A stretch of 64,000 bases of DNA from Pedobacter chitinilyticus (GTDB lineage: Bacteria > Bacteroidota > Bacteroidia > Sphingobacteriales > Sphingobacteriaceae): the NCBI RefSeq assembly GCF_003313385.1, contig NZ_QMHN01000001.1:645673-709672 (forward strand), written 5' to 3'. Of this stretch, positions 43,046 to 52,302 are shown in pieces. The notes beneath the pieces were generated by a model, which was not told where the DNA came from, ran no database searches, and was given only the letters and a program-made list of their open reading frames with translations. Numbering within the stretch: the stretch's first letter is position 1; every line of letters starts with the position of its first letter. A program made the translations under genes and the position numbers.

Positions 43046-45571
43046 ATGAAGCATTTCTACAATCTCAAATTTATCTTCCTCTTTTTAACTATTCTTTTTT
43101 GTTTGAATACTGTTCACTCTAAAAGTAAGCCGTCTATTTTAGGAGATAGACCTTTCAATGCCATTAAAAGAATTGGTCCCAATCAGGACGGTATTTTATT
43201 TGTCAATAAAAATACCACTAATACAGACTTGTCTGGTGAAAGTTGGACTACGGCTATCAAAGAGTTATATATCGCCATTGATCAAGCGAATTTTGATCAA
43301 AATATTAAGCAAATATGGGTAGCTGAAGGTACCTATTTCCCGTCTAACACGGGAAACAAGTTTTCTTTTTTTAAACTTCCTTCTGGGGTTAAACTCATTG
43401 GTGGGTTTGCGGGGACCGAGACTTCGGTTGATGACAGGAACTTAACGCTTCATCAAACTATTTTGTCAGGAGATTTGGCCCAAAATGATCAGCAGAACTA
43501 CTCTGAAAATTATGATAATAGCTTGCATATTCTCTATTTAAAGGATGTGGATCATCAAACACTGGTAGATGGGTTTACTTTTGTGTCTGGTTGTTCAAAT
43601 GGTCTTGGATTTTCTGGTGAAATGGATGACAAAAAAGGACCTGCCATTTATAATGAGAACAGCTTTGCAGAAATCAGAAATTGTATCTTCACTAAAAACT
43701 TTGCATCATATGACGGTGCGGGGATTTATAATACCACTGGTAGCCATGTAAAAATTACTAACTGCTTGTTCTACGAAAATAAGGCGAATTATGGCGGTGC
43801 TATTTTAAACACTGCTAATAGCTCGTCAGATATCCTTCATTGTACCTTTGTTAATAATGTAGCGGCTGATGCCGGACGTGGTGCGGCGATCTATAACCAA
43901 AATTCGCCTGCTGGATTTTTACGAAACAGTATTGTTTGGAACAATACGCCGAATGGACAAATCGTCAATGAGAATAGTTCAGGCTTTGTTATAAGAGATA
44001 ATATTATTTCTGGAGGATTTAATGATGATGATGAGGTAAACAAGATTTATAACTTAAATCCAGTATTTATTTCAGAAGCCGCACAAGATTTCCGTCTTGC
44101 AAATGGAAGTCCAGCTATGGGCAAAGGTGATGTGGCTATGCTTCCTGTTTCATTAAAAAAGGATTTGGCTAGTAATATTCGGATTTTAGGCCAGGCTCCT
44201 GATTTGGGCGCTTATGAGTTTGAGGGTGTCAAGCCAACTTTTCAAAGTTATCCTATGGTTCGTAAAACATACGGTGATGCTAGTTTTCAGCTGTCTGATC
44301 CGGTCAGTAATAGCGGTGGCACTTTTATTTTTAAAAAGTTATTTGAGGATGATGTTATTGAATTATCTGGAAATAGTGTAACGATCTTAAAACCTGGCTT
44401 TACGCTCATCAATGCTGTACAGTCCTCGACAGAAGTGTTTAAAGCCGATAGTACAGTGTTTCCAGTAAATGTGGCAAAGTTAACGGCTAATTTAGTGCTT
44501 AAAATAGATGGAACGGCTTATCAAGCGAGTGATGTTGTGACTGCCAAATATGGAGAAAGAAGGCTTTTTACTTTGGAAACTAATTCTGACATCAGTTTTC
44601 AAGATATTGAATTTGATTTATTAGATGATTATCAGGATCCGTATATTGATTTTTCAGAAATTCCTTGGATTAAGGCTGTTAAAGTGGGTAGTACTGCATT
44701 AGAAGTTCGTATTCCAGAAACAGAGTATTATCTGCCTGTTTCGCAACGTCTTCAACTGCAAATTTCAAAGGCTAGCCCAAGTCTTAATTTTGCTGCTATT
44801 CCAGTGTTAAAAGTTGGTGAGGCCGACTATGCCCTACAGGCTACCTCATCGGCAGGTTTGCCTATTTCTTTTAGCAGTAGCGATGATCAGGTTGCTAGCG
44901 TTTATCAAGATGTGGATGGCCAATGGAAGCTAAAAGCTACGGCTATTGGTTGGGTCACGATAACTGCCCATCAAAATGGGAACGCGAATTATGAAGCGGT
45001 TGTAAGCACGCGGCAGGTGCAAATTATTGAGAATCCTTTGCCAGTAAGTTTAATTAGCTTCAATGTAAAAGCTATCGCAAAGGGTGCATTATTGGAATGG
45101 AATACAGCCACAGAGCGTAAAAATGCTGGCTATCATATTTATCGTTCTACTGATGGCAGGTCTTTCGTTAAAATTGCGGAGGTTAAAGGGGCTGGTAATA
45201 GCGATCAGGTGAATGCCTACCAATACGTAGATCACAAGCCTTTGAATGGCGTTAATTATTATCAGCTTTATCAAATGGATGATCAAGGAGATCAGCATGA
45301 CCTGGGCATTAGAGATTTAAACTTCTCGGTCAATGAAATGCGTATTTTTGCTTATCCAAATCCAACGCAAGATATTGTTGCACTCAGTTTCCCAGCTCAA
45401 ATTTATCAGCGATTAGTACTGGCGGATTTTAACGGTAAAATATTGCAGAGGCTATTGATTAAATCTAATGCAACCTCAATTGCCATAGATTTAAGTGTTT
45501 ATCCTAATGGTATTTACTTTGTTAAATTGGAAGGGAGTGAAATAGCTGCCCAAAAAATTATCAAGAGATAA
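43046..45571 (+). CDS. Secreted beta-helix protein with T9SS sorting domain
   Basis: Large exported protein of 841 residues starting at the ATG (MKHFYNLKFIFLFL signal peptide, ~1-27). Residues ~45-390 are a right-handed parallel beta-helix of the DUF1565/choice-of-anchor type: WTTAIKELYIAID, GVKLIGGFAG, repeated GAxIYN/xITNC turns, ending in PDLGAYEFEG. Residues ~400-640 hold MBG-like and Ig-like (BACON-type) segments. The last ~80 residues (YPNPTQDIVALSF to AAQKIIKR) are a type IX secretion C-terminal signal. It is probably exported through the outer membrane and anchored to the surface, where the beta-helix may bind or cut polysaccharide. Confidence 0.88.
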   Translation: MKHFYNLKFIFLFLTILFCLNTVHSKSKPSILGDRPFNAIKRIGPNQDGILFVNKNTTNTDLSGESWTTAIKELYIAIDQANFDQNIKQIWVAEGTYFPSNTGNKFSFFKLPSGVKLIGGFAGTETSVDDRNLTLHQTILSGDLAQNDQQNYSENYDNSLHILYLKDVDHQTLVDGFTFVSGCSNGLGFSGEMDDKKGPAIYNENSFAEIRNCIFTKNFASYDGAGIYNTTGSHVKITNCLFYENKANYGGAILNTANSSSDILHCTFVNNVAADAGRGAAIYNQNSPAGFLRNSIVWNNTPNGQIVNENSSGFVIRDNIISGGFNDDDEVNKIYNLNPVFISEAAQDFRLANGSPAMGKGDVAMLPVSLKKDLASNIRILGQAPDLGAYEFEGVKPTFQSYPMVRKTYGDASFQLSDPVSNSGGTFIFKKLFEDDVIELSGNSVTILKPGFTLINAVQSSTEVFKADSTVFPVNVAKLTANLVLKIDGTAYQASDVVTAKYGERRLFTLETNSDISFQDIEFDLLDDYQDPYIDFSEIPWIKAVKVGSTALEVRIPETEYYLPVSQRLQLQISKASPSLNFAAIPVLKVGEADYALQATSSAGLPISFSSSDDQVASVYQDVDGQWKLKATAIGWVTITAHQNGNANYEAVVSTRQVQIIENPLPVSLISFNVKAIAKGALLEWNTATERKNAGYHIYRSTDGRSFVKIAEVKGAGNSDQVNAYQYVDHKPLNGVNYYQLYQMDDQGDQHDLGIRDLNFSVNEMRIFAYPNPTQDIVALSFPAQIYQRLVLADFNGKILQRLLIKSNATSIAIDLSVYPNGIYFVKLEGSEIAAQKIIKR

Positions 45572-45603
45572 AAATTTTAATTCATCTTAAGTGCTCTTGA
45601 TTT

Positions 45604-45632
45604 AAGCCTGCCGTATGTGGTAGGCTTTTTTT
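45604..45632 (+). terminator. Terminator of the beta-helix gene
   Basis: AAGCCTGCC-GTATGT-GGTAGGCTT with a 9-bp stem and a T tract, 32 bp after the stop. Confidence 0.85.
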
Positions 45633-45750
45633 GTGGATTGTTCTTTGTATGAGTTTTGATTATTAATCTTTTTAGTCCGCTAATTAGTGGGAGAAAATAA
45701 GTCCTTCAATTGTTATGCATGCATAATATAGTACTCTCTTAGTACACTAT

Positions 45751-45779
45751 CCCTACTTAAGCCCTACTCTAAACCTACT
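45751..45779. repeat. Three-fold CCTACT repeat
   Basis: CCCTACT, CCCTACT and ACCTACT at 45751, 45762 and 45773, spaced 11 bp, close to one helical turn. They lie in the 334-bp gap 45572-45905, together with a palindromic ATGCATGCAT at 45716-45725 and TAGTACTCTCTTAGTAC. A regulator-binding array is possible; nothing else is seen in the gap apart from the terminator. Confidence 0.4.
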
Positions 45780-45905
45780 TGAAACATGTAGAAACCGGCA
45801 TGCTTCGGCGCGTATTTTGTGGCTTTTAAGGTTCTTTTGTGCTTATTTACGAAGCTTTCGACACGCTTAGTCGACTTATTTTGGAACTAGTTCTTATCTT
45901 TAAAT

Positions 45906-46415
45906 ATGGTAAATTTTAATGCCGAAATAGAAAGGTTTGAGAAAAACGGTGAAAAAACGGGTTGGAGCTATGTTTTTGTTCCCGAAGAAATTGCGCATCA
46001 GATTAAACCTAATGACCGAAGAGGAATGCGGGTTCGTGGTCATATAGACCAAGTGGCTATTGATGGTAAAAGTTTAATCCCAATGGGTGGCGGCGATTTT
46101 ATTTTAGCGCTTGATGCAAAGCTGCGTAAACAGTTGCGAAAGGAGGAGGGGAATATGGTTAGCCTTTCCTTGGAACACGATGTAGATTTCAAAATAGAGA
46201 TGCCTGAAGATTTGGAAGTTTGCCTTGCTCAAGAAGATGGTTTACTTGAGCATTTTCTTTCGTATACCAAGGCACATCAAAATTATTTTATTAACTGGTT
46301 AAATACGGCAAAAACAGAAGTGACCAGAACTAAACGCTTGGTTATGATTGTAGATGCTATGGCTAAAAAGCAGGATTTTGGGTTGATGTTGAGGAGTAAT
46401 AAGCGGGAGAAGTAA
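45906..46415 (+). CDS. DUF1905/YdeI-type protein
   Basis: A 169-residue soluble protein. Residues ~1-95 form a DUF1905 beta-barrel (FNAEIERFEKNGEKTGWSYVFVP, KSLIPMGGGDFIL), and ~105-165 are a YdeI/OmpD-associated helical tail (FLSYTKAHQNYFINWLNTAKTEVTRTKRL). The function is unknown; related proteins are linked to stress responses. A TATCTTTA box ends 3 bp before the ATG, which suggests a leaderless message similar to ubiD. Confidence 0.82.
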   Translation: MVNFNAEIERFEKNGEKTGWSYVFVPEEIAHQIKPNDRRGMRVRGHIDQVAIDGKSLIPMGGGDFILALDAKLRKQLRKEEGNMVSLSLEHDVDFKIEMPEDLEVCLAQEDGLLEHFLSYTKAHQNYFINWLNTAKTEVTRTKRLVMIVDAMAKKQDFGLMLRSNKREK

Positions 46416-46525
46416 TTTGATGATTTGATGATTGGATAATTAGCTAATTTGATGATGCCCAAATAGCTAATGAAAGTTATGGTTAGCTGATGCTGAAATA
46501 AATTCAGCATGACGGGTGAGGGCAA

Positions 46526-47251
46526 CTACCTATTATAATTTCTGAACCAGCTATTTACCTTCATTTGGATTACGCCTAAAAAGGCTTCGCGGAAAATACG
46601 GGTACTCATTTTGGAGGTTCCTTCGGTTCTGTCTGTGAAGATAATGGGAACTTCTACTACATTGAAACCGTATTTGATCGCTGTGAATTTCATCTCAATT
46701 TGAAAGGCATAACCTACAAACTTGATTTTCTCCATCGGAATGGTTTCTAATACTTTTCTTCGGTAGCACTTAAAACCTGCGGTGGCATCTTGTATGTTAA
46801 TGCCCGTAATGATACGTACGTACATCGAGGCAAAATAAGACATCAATACTCTTCCCATTGGCCAGTTCACTACATTTACGCCTTTCACATATCTGGAGCC
46901 AATTGCTAAATCGGCACCATTTACACAAGCTTCACGTAGTTTCACTAAGTCATCGGGGTTGTGAGAGAAATCGGCATCCATTTCGAAAATATATTCGTAT
47001 TTCCTTTCTAAAGCCCATTTAAATCCGTGGATGTAAGCGGTACCTAATCCAAGTTTTCCTTTGCGTTCTTCGATATGGAGCATCGGAAATTCCTCTTGCA
47101 AGTCCTTTACTATTTGCGCGGTACCATCAGGAGAACCGTCGTCAATGATCAGGATTTCGAAATGATAAGGCAAAGAGAAAACCTTGCGAATGATCTTTTC
47201 GATGTTCTCTTTTTCGTTGTAAGTGGGGATTATGACTAGGCTGTCGGACAA
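46526..47251 (-). CDS. Polyprenol-phosphate mannosyltransferase-like GT2 enzyme
   Basis: Family 2 glycosyltransferase of 241 residues, close to dolichol-phosphate mannose synthase (DPM1). It has IIPTYNEKENIEKII at residue 6, LIIDDGSPDGTA, EMDADFSHNPDDL (metal and nucleotide Asp) and IGSRYVKGV, with a short hydrophobic C-terminus but no membrane tail. It probably loads a sugar onto polyprenyl phosphate for glycan assembly or protein O-mannosylation, which is common in Bacteroidota. It is monocistronic in this window. Confidence 0.92.
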   Translation of the reverse strand: MSDSLVIIPTYNEKENIEKIIRKVFSLPYHFEILIIDDGSPDGTAQIVKDLQEEFPMLHIEERKGKLGLGTAYIHGFKWALERKYEYIFEMDADFSHNPDDLVKLREACVNGADLAIGSRYVKGVNVVNWPMGRVLMSYFASMYVRIITGINIQDATAGFKCYRRKVLETIPMEKIKFVGYAFQIEMKFTAIKYGFNVVEVPIIFTDRTEGTSKMSTRIFREAFLGVIQMKVNSWFRNYNR

Positions 47252-47361
47252 TTAATTTTAGATTTTAGATGGACGGTTTACGGTTTGCAATTTTTTGTTC
47301 TGCGAAAGTAATGAATTTACAGCGATGTTTATGCTGAGTTGTTTCGTTAAATTGTGTTAAA

Positions 47362-48825
47362 CTATCTAATGTTGCCCATCCATTTTTTCAATATTGGAAC
47401 CAGTAAGAAGATAAACAAACCGATGCCTGCTGAGTAGATGGAAATTTGAAGTAATACGTTGGCATAATAAGGTAAAGAAAGCACCGGGTTATTTGCTTCA
47501 ATCACGTGTTTAGGAATGGCCATTAAGGCTCCAATTTTACCTGCTAAAAATTCGCCAATGGCGGTGAAAAAGAAGAAAATTCCCATCATTAAGCCTACAA
47601 TGTTGACTGGAGAAAGCTTGGTAATCATGGATAAACCTACTGGAGAAATACACATTTCACCACAGATGATAAAGAAATATCCACCCACAAAGGCAAGTAA
47701 CGGAATTAATCCATTGCCTAAGCTGGCTTGACAGGCTAGATAGAAGGTGAAAAAGCCTAGTGCTACAAAGATGAAAGAAAGTGCAAATTTAGCTGGGGTA
47801 GAGGGTTCTAATCCTCGTTTGTTTAACCAAGGCCATAAGGCGGCAAAAATTAAACTCATGATGATTACCCATGCTGGTGGTAGAAAATTGTTTACGGAAA
47901 GTGCGGGTAGTTCCATCCCAAAAACATGCATGTCTACATTCCGCATGGCAAATAGGTTTAATGAGCCTGCATTTTGCTCGTAAAAAGCCCAAAATAAAGT
48001 AGAAACCACGACTAAGGTTAAAGCAGAAAGTAACTTAAATTTAGCCTCTTTCTCTAGTTTTGAGGATAGGTAAAGGATATAAGTGACTGATATTACCGCA
48101 AGAACCAACATGATACTGTCGAGTGCTTCATAGTAGTTAAAAAGCGTCACAATTAAGGGTAAAGCAAGTAAAGTAAGCAGGTAAATGGCATGCTCTACTT
48201 TGATAATTCCTGCTATTTTTTTGTTTAAATCGTTGGTGATGGGTAACCCTTTTTCTTTAAGAGATGCTTTTCCTAAGATAAAAATGATTAAGCCCAGTAC
48301 CATAAAAATACCCGCCAAGCCAAAACCAAAATGCCAGTTTATTTTTTGCCCTACATAGCCACAAAGTAAACCACCTAATGCGGCGCCAATGTTAATGCCC
48401 ATGTAGAACAAAGAGAATGCACTGTCTTTTTTTGGGTCGTTATTATCGTACAAAGTACCTACCAAGCTTGACACGTTAGGTTTAAAGAAACCATTTCCGC
48501 AAATAATGAAAGCCATGCCATAAAAGAAGCTCCAATCTTGCGGAATAGCGAGTACAATGTGTCCAATGGCCATCATTACGCCGCCAAAAATAATGGCTCT
48601 GCGATAGCCTAAAAATTTGTCGGCAAGCATCCCGCCAAACATTGGCATGGTGTAAACCAAAGCTGAGTAAGCCCCTAAAATAGCATAACCTTTTGGCTCA
48701 TCAAATTTCAATTGGGTCACCATGTAAGCTAAAAGCAGGGCTTTCATACCATAGAACGAGAAACGCTCCCACATTTCGGTGAAGAATAGGAGATAGAGCT
48801 GTTTAGGGTGTTTTGCTTGGTTCAT
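47362..48825 (-). CDS. POT-family di/tripeptide:proton symporter
   Basis: Twelve to fourteen membrane segments in 487 residues. The N-terminal proton-coupling motif EMWERFSFYGMKALL (ExxERFxYYG type) and the PTR2 signature YMGINIGAALGGLLCGYVGQ near residue 140 identify a peptide transporter of the POT/NRT1 family. Substrates should be di- and tripeptides. The gene stands alone, although the right end of the window carries peptidase genes with which its role would fit. Confidence 0.93.
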   Translation of the reverse strand: MNQAKHPKQLYLLFFTEMWERFSFYGMKALLLAYMVTQLKFDEPKGYAILGAYSALVYTMPMFGGMLADKFLGYRRAIIFGGVMMAIGHIVLAIPQDWSFFYGMAFIICGNGFFKPNVSSLVGTLYDNNDPKKDSAFSLFYMGINIGAALGGLLCGYVGQKINWHFGFGLAGIFMVLGLIIFILGKASLKEKGLPITNDLNKKIAGIIKVEHAIYLLTLLALPLIVTLFNYYEALDSIMLVLAVISVTYILYLSSKLEKEAKFKLLSALTLVVVSTLFWAFYEQNAGSLNLFAMRNVDMHVFGMELPALSVNNFLPPAWVIIMSLIFAALWPWLNKRGLEPSTPAKFALSFIFVALGFFTFYLACQASLGNGLIPLLAFVGGYFFIICGEMCISPVGLSMITKLSPVNIVGLMMGIFFFFTAIGEFLAGKIGALMAIPKHVIEANNPVLSLPYYANVLLQISIYSAGIGLFIFLLVPILKKWMGNIR

Positions 48826-48912
48826 TAGTTATTTGGTTGTTTGGTTTTTTGGAATTTAGCAATATGTACTTAGTACTTTTGAATTTTGACTTTAAACTTT
48901 TGACTTTCTATT

Positions 48913-49563
48913 TTAAGGTGCTAGACGTTCGATTTTCCAGCTTCCGTTATTGAAAGTGTATTTAATTCTGTCGTGTAGGCGATTTGACCGTCCTTGCCAA
49001 AACTCAATTGCGGTAGGTTTTACAATGTAACCGCCCCAATGTGCTGGTTTTGGAATTGTTTTTCCTTCGTATTGTTGGGTTAGTTCTTCTACTTTTTGTT
49101 CTAGAACATCTCTATTTGGAATTACTTGGCTTTGTGGTGATGCAATTGCGCCAATTTGGCTTCCTTGTGGACGGGAGTTGAAATATTGCTCGGAGGTTTC
49201 TTTGTCTAATTTTTCAATTTTGCCTTCAATTCTCACTTGTCGTTCTAGTTCGCCCCAAAAGAAAACTAAACAGGCGTAAGGGTTTTTCTTTATTTCTTTA
49301 CCTTTTTGGCTAAGGTAATTGGTGTAAAAGCTAAAGCCATCATTATCAAAACCTTTTAATAATACAATTCTGGCATTCGGTCGTGCACTTTTATCTACTG
49401 TAGCGAGTGTCATGACGTTAGGCTCAAAAATTTCGGCCTTCACCGCATCTTCAAACCATTTTTCGAACTGTGCTATCGGATTTTTAACTACATCTTGTTC
49501 ACTTAACTCGGCAGCTTTATAGTCTTGCCTTAAGTTTTGTATCATTTCTTTACTGACCTTCAT
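48913..49563 (-). CDS. pdxH: Pyridoxamine 5'-phosphate oxidase
   Basis: FMN enzyme making pyridoxal phosphate from PNP or PMP. The 216-residue product has RNARIVLLKGFDNDGFSFYTNY, KGKEIKKNPYACLVFFW and the diagnostic C-terminal pattern RSNRLHDRIKY...WKIERLAP. Standard length. It supplies the PLP cofactor used by enzymes such as the metB-like one. Confidence 0.96.
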   Translation of the reverse strand: MKVSKEMIQNLRQDYKAAELSEQDVVKNPIAQFEKWFEDAVKAEIFEPNVMTLATVDKSARPNARIVLLKGFDNDGFSFYTNYLSQKGKEIKKNPYACLVFFWGELERQVRIEGKIEKLDKETSEQYFNSRPQGSQIGAIASPQSQVIPNRDVLEQKVEELTQQYEGKTIPKPAHWGGYIVKPTAIEFWQGRSNRLHDRIKYTFNNGSWKIERLAP

Positions 49564-49678
49564 GGAGCAAAAATAGCTTTTGTTAATGATAAAGTTTTTA
49601 ATATTTAAGTAGAAATATACCTACTGTGCGCATAATCATATTTGGATACTTGCGAATATTTTTTGTTATTTTACCAAT

Positions 49679-50242
49679 ATGTTAAGCTTGTTAGCACCAT
49701 CGGTAGGAAGATTGTTGATTTCGGAGCCTTTTTTGGCCGATCCAAACTTTAAGCGCTCGGTGGTTTTATTGACGGAATATAATGAGGAGGGCTCTGTAGG
49801 TTTTATTTTGAACCAACCGAGTAATTTACTGGTAAAGGATCTGATTCCTGATTTATGGATGGCAGATTTTCAGGTGTTTATTGGTGGGCCAGTGGAGGTG
49901 GATACGGTTCATTTCATCCATCGCTGTTTTGATAAAATGGATAGTGGCGAGGAAATTATGCCTGGTTTGTATTGGGGTGGAGATTTTGAGACGCTTAAAA
50001 TTTTGGTAAATAACAACAGTATACAGGAGGATGAAGTGAAGTTTTTCCTTGGTTATTCGGGTTGGAGCAATTGTCAGTTGGAAGAGGAGATTGCCACTAA
50101 TACTTGGATTGTTTCAGATCAGTACCATCAGGACACTGTTTTTTCTCATAATGAAGAGGAGTTGTGGAAAGAAGTTATTATTAATTTAGGTCCTAAATAT
50201 GCTCATGTGAGCAATTTTCCCGCAGATCCTAATTTGAATTAA
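49679..50242 (+). CDS. YqgE/AlgH (UPF0301) family protein
   Basis: A 187-residue soluble protein of the YqgE/AlgH family. GRLLISEPFLADPNFKRSVVLLTEYNEEGSVGFILNQPS is characteristic, as are VFIGGPVEVDTVHFIH and FLGYSGWSNCQLEEEI. Its function is not settled; in pseudomonads it is tied to alginate regulation. Divergent from pdxH. Confidence 0.92.
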   Translation: MLSLLAPSVGRLLISEPFLADPNFKRSVVLLTEYNEEGSVGFILNQPSNLLVKDLIPDLWMADFQVFIGGPVEVDTVHFIHRCFDKMDSGEEIMPGLYWGGDFETLKILVNNNSIQEDEVKFFLGYSGWSNCQLEEEIATNTWIVSDQYHQDTVFSHNEEELWKEVIINLGPKYAHVSNFPADPNLN

Positions 50243-50342
50243 AAAAGTCGTTAGTTATTAGTCCGAAAGTCCGAAAGTTTACCTTCCAGACTTCCAAGTC
50301 TCTTTTCTTTACAATTCACGGAATTAACTACCCAACTTGGGA

Positions 50343-50825
50343 TTAGCCTTCCATTTCAGCGGCAGTTTCTTCTACTTTTTGTCTTAGATCATCTTTGTAG
50401 GCCTGCATTTTTTCCGCTAATTCTGGTTTTGCTGTCGATAAGATTTGTACCGCTAATAAACCTGCATTTTTAGCCGCATTTAAAGCTACAGTAGCTACTG
50501 GAATACCATTTGGCATTTGTAAAATGGAAAGGATACTGTCCCAGCCATCAATAGAGTTGGATGATTTTACGGGAACGCCAATGACAGGAACTGTAGTAAT
50601 GGAAGCCACCATGCCAGGCAAATGTGCCGCACCGCCAGCACCAGCAATAATTACTTTAATGCCACGGCTTGCTGCTTCTTTAGCATAGTGAAACATTCTG
50701 TCGGGTGTTCTGTGGGCAGAAACTACCGTAATTTCAAAATCAACACCAAAGGCTTTGCAAATATCTGCTGCATCTTGCATCACTGGTAGGTCAGACTTGC
50801 TGCCCATGATAATACCAACTTTCAT
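50343..50825 (-). CDS. purE: N5-carboxyaminoimidazole ribonucleotide mutase
   Basis: Class I PurE of purine biosynthesis, 160 residues. [15 protein letters not shown] at residue 5, [27 protein letters not shown] and the C-terminal [14 protein letters not shown] are all present. It works with PurK to carboxylate AIR. It follows purK by 77 bp. Confidence 0.97.
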   Translation of the reverse strand: MKVGIIMGSKSDLPVMQDAADICKAFGVDFEITVVSAHRTPDRMFHYAKEAASRGIKVIIAGAGGAAHLPGMVASITTVPVIGVPVKSSNSIDGWDSILSILQMPNGIPVATVALNAAKNAGLLAVQILSTAKPELAEKMQAYKDDLRQKVEETAAEMEG

Positions 50826-50902
50826 TTTTTTATATTGTTTTTATGAGTATCAAGATTTGAGTATCAAGTAACTGGATTTCCTGGTACTCATACTCAATCT
50901 GT

Positions 50903-52042
50903 TTAAGAAATTACTTTTAAGGTTTGTTGTACAAATCTGGCTTTTTCGATTGCTTTTTCGCGGTTTTGGTCGATAATGGTTAGGTGACCCATTTTGCGGA
51001 AAGGCTTAGTGTATTTTTTACCGTATAAATGCACATATACACCATCTATGGATAAAATTTTCTCTAATCCATCGTATTTGGCCACGCCATCGTGACCTTT
51101 TTCGCCCAATACATTTACCATAATGGCATTTGAAATAGAACGGGTATCGCCCAGAGGCAAATTGAAGATTGCTCTTAAATGTTGTCCGAATTGTGAAACG
51201 TAGTTGCCTTCGATGGTTTGGTGGCCGCTGTTGTGTGGACGTGGGGCTAACTCATTCACCAAAATATCACCATGTTTGGTAATGAACATCTCCACTGCTA
51301 GAATACCCGTGATATTTAATGCTGCAGCGATGTCCTTGGCAATTTTTTCGGCTCTTTCTTGTATGCTTTCAGGGTAGGTAGAAGGCGAGATCAGGAATTC
51401 CACCAAATTGGCTTCGGGATTAAATTCCATTTCAACCATTGGGAAAGTTTTTACGTCTCCATTGGCATTACGAGCAACAATAACTGCTATTTCTTTTTCA
51501 AAATGAACCAACTCTTCAATTAAGGTAGGTGCTTGAAAGGCATTTTCTACATCGCTGGCGTCGTTTATTTTCATTACGCCTTTGCCATCGTAGCCGTCTT
51601 TGCGGAGTTTTAAGATGTAAGGGAATGGGAACTTGCCATTAGTTAGATCATCCTTAGAGTTTACTAGCATAAAAGGGGCAGTAGGAATATCATTTTCCTT
51701 AAAGAACTGCTTTTGTATGCCTTTATCTTGTATTAGTCGGATGACACGTGATTGAGGGAAAACTTTTTTACCTTCTTTTTCCAGTTGCTCTAAAGCTTCT
51801 ACGTTTACCTTTTCAATTTCAATGGTAATAATGTCGGCCTTTTTACCAAAATTATAAACGGTATCGTAGTCGGTAATGGAACCGTTTTCGAAATAATTAG
51901 CGATGTGTTTACATGGTGCGTCAGCGTCTGGGTCGAGCACTAAAGTGGTCAAATTGTAATTAATCGCTTCTTGAATCAACATTCTGCCCAATTGTCCGCC
52001 GCCTAAAATACCTAGTTTTAACTCGCTAATTTGTTTTGCCAT
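50903..52042 (-). CDS. purK: N5-carboxyaminoimidazole ribonucleotide synthetase
   Basis: ATP-grasp enzyme that makes N5-CAIR from AIR and bicarbonate, 379 residues. LGILGGGQLGRMLI at residue 9, DPDADAPC, YILKLRKDGYDGKGV, and the metal-ligand run VEMFITKHGDILVNELAPRPHNSGH are standard. It forms the upstream partner of purE in one operon. Confidence 0.97.
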   Translation of the reverse strand: MAKQISELKLGILGGGQLGRMLIQEAINYNLTTLVLDPDADAPCKHIANYFENGSITDYDTVYNFGKKADIITIEIEKVNVEALEQLEKEGKKVFPQSRVIRLIQDKGIQKQFFKENDIPTAPFMLVNSKDDLTNGKFPFPYILKLRKDGYDGKGVMKINDASDVENAFQAPTLIEELVHFEKEIAVIVARNANGDVKTFPMVEMEFNPEANLVEFLISPSTYPESIQERAEKIAKDIAAALNITGILAVEMFITKHGDILVNELAPRPHNSGHQTIEGNYVSQFGQHLRAIFNLPLGDTRSISNAIMVNVLGEKGHDGVAKYDGLEKILSIDGVYVHLYGKKYTKPFRKMGHLTIIDQNREKAIEKARFVQQTLKVIS

Positions 52043-52254
52043 TATTTATCGCTTGAATTTGCACAAAAATAGCAAAAATAAGTATATGCTTTGGGCAAAT
52101 TGCATATTAGGTTGGGGTTTGGGAGTTTGGATATAGGGATTGGATAATGTGATGATTAGTGAATTTGATTATGTTTTATGGGGTAGCTAGCTGATGCTGA
52201 AATAGATTACTTTCGGTGAGCTTGCTAGGGCTCGGTTTGCTTGGGAACTTACTT

Positions 52255-52292
52255 AGTGGCTAGTTGTTAGTTGTTAGTTGTTAGTGGTTAGT
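52255..52292. repeat. TTAGTTG simple-sequence spacer
   Basis: Tandem TAGTTGTTAGTTGTTAGTTGTTAGTGG in the purK/DMT gap. Similar simple or half-random spacers with TTAGTACTTAG or GATGATTGG words occur at 14080-14140, 38815, 46425-46450 and 52140. They appear non-functional. Confidence 0.7.
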
Positions 52293-52302
52293 GTGACGGG
52301 GT

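Noticed and set aside
52043-52302. Regulatory region upstream of purK
   Set aside because: It consists of simple TTAGTTG and GATGATTAG words; no operator, PurR box or riboswitch fold was seen.
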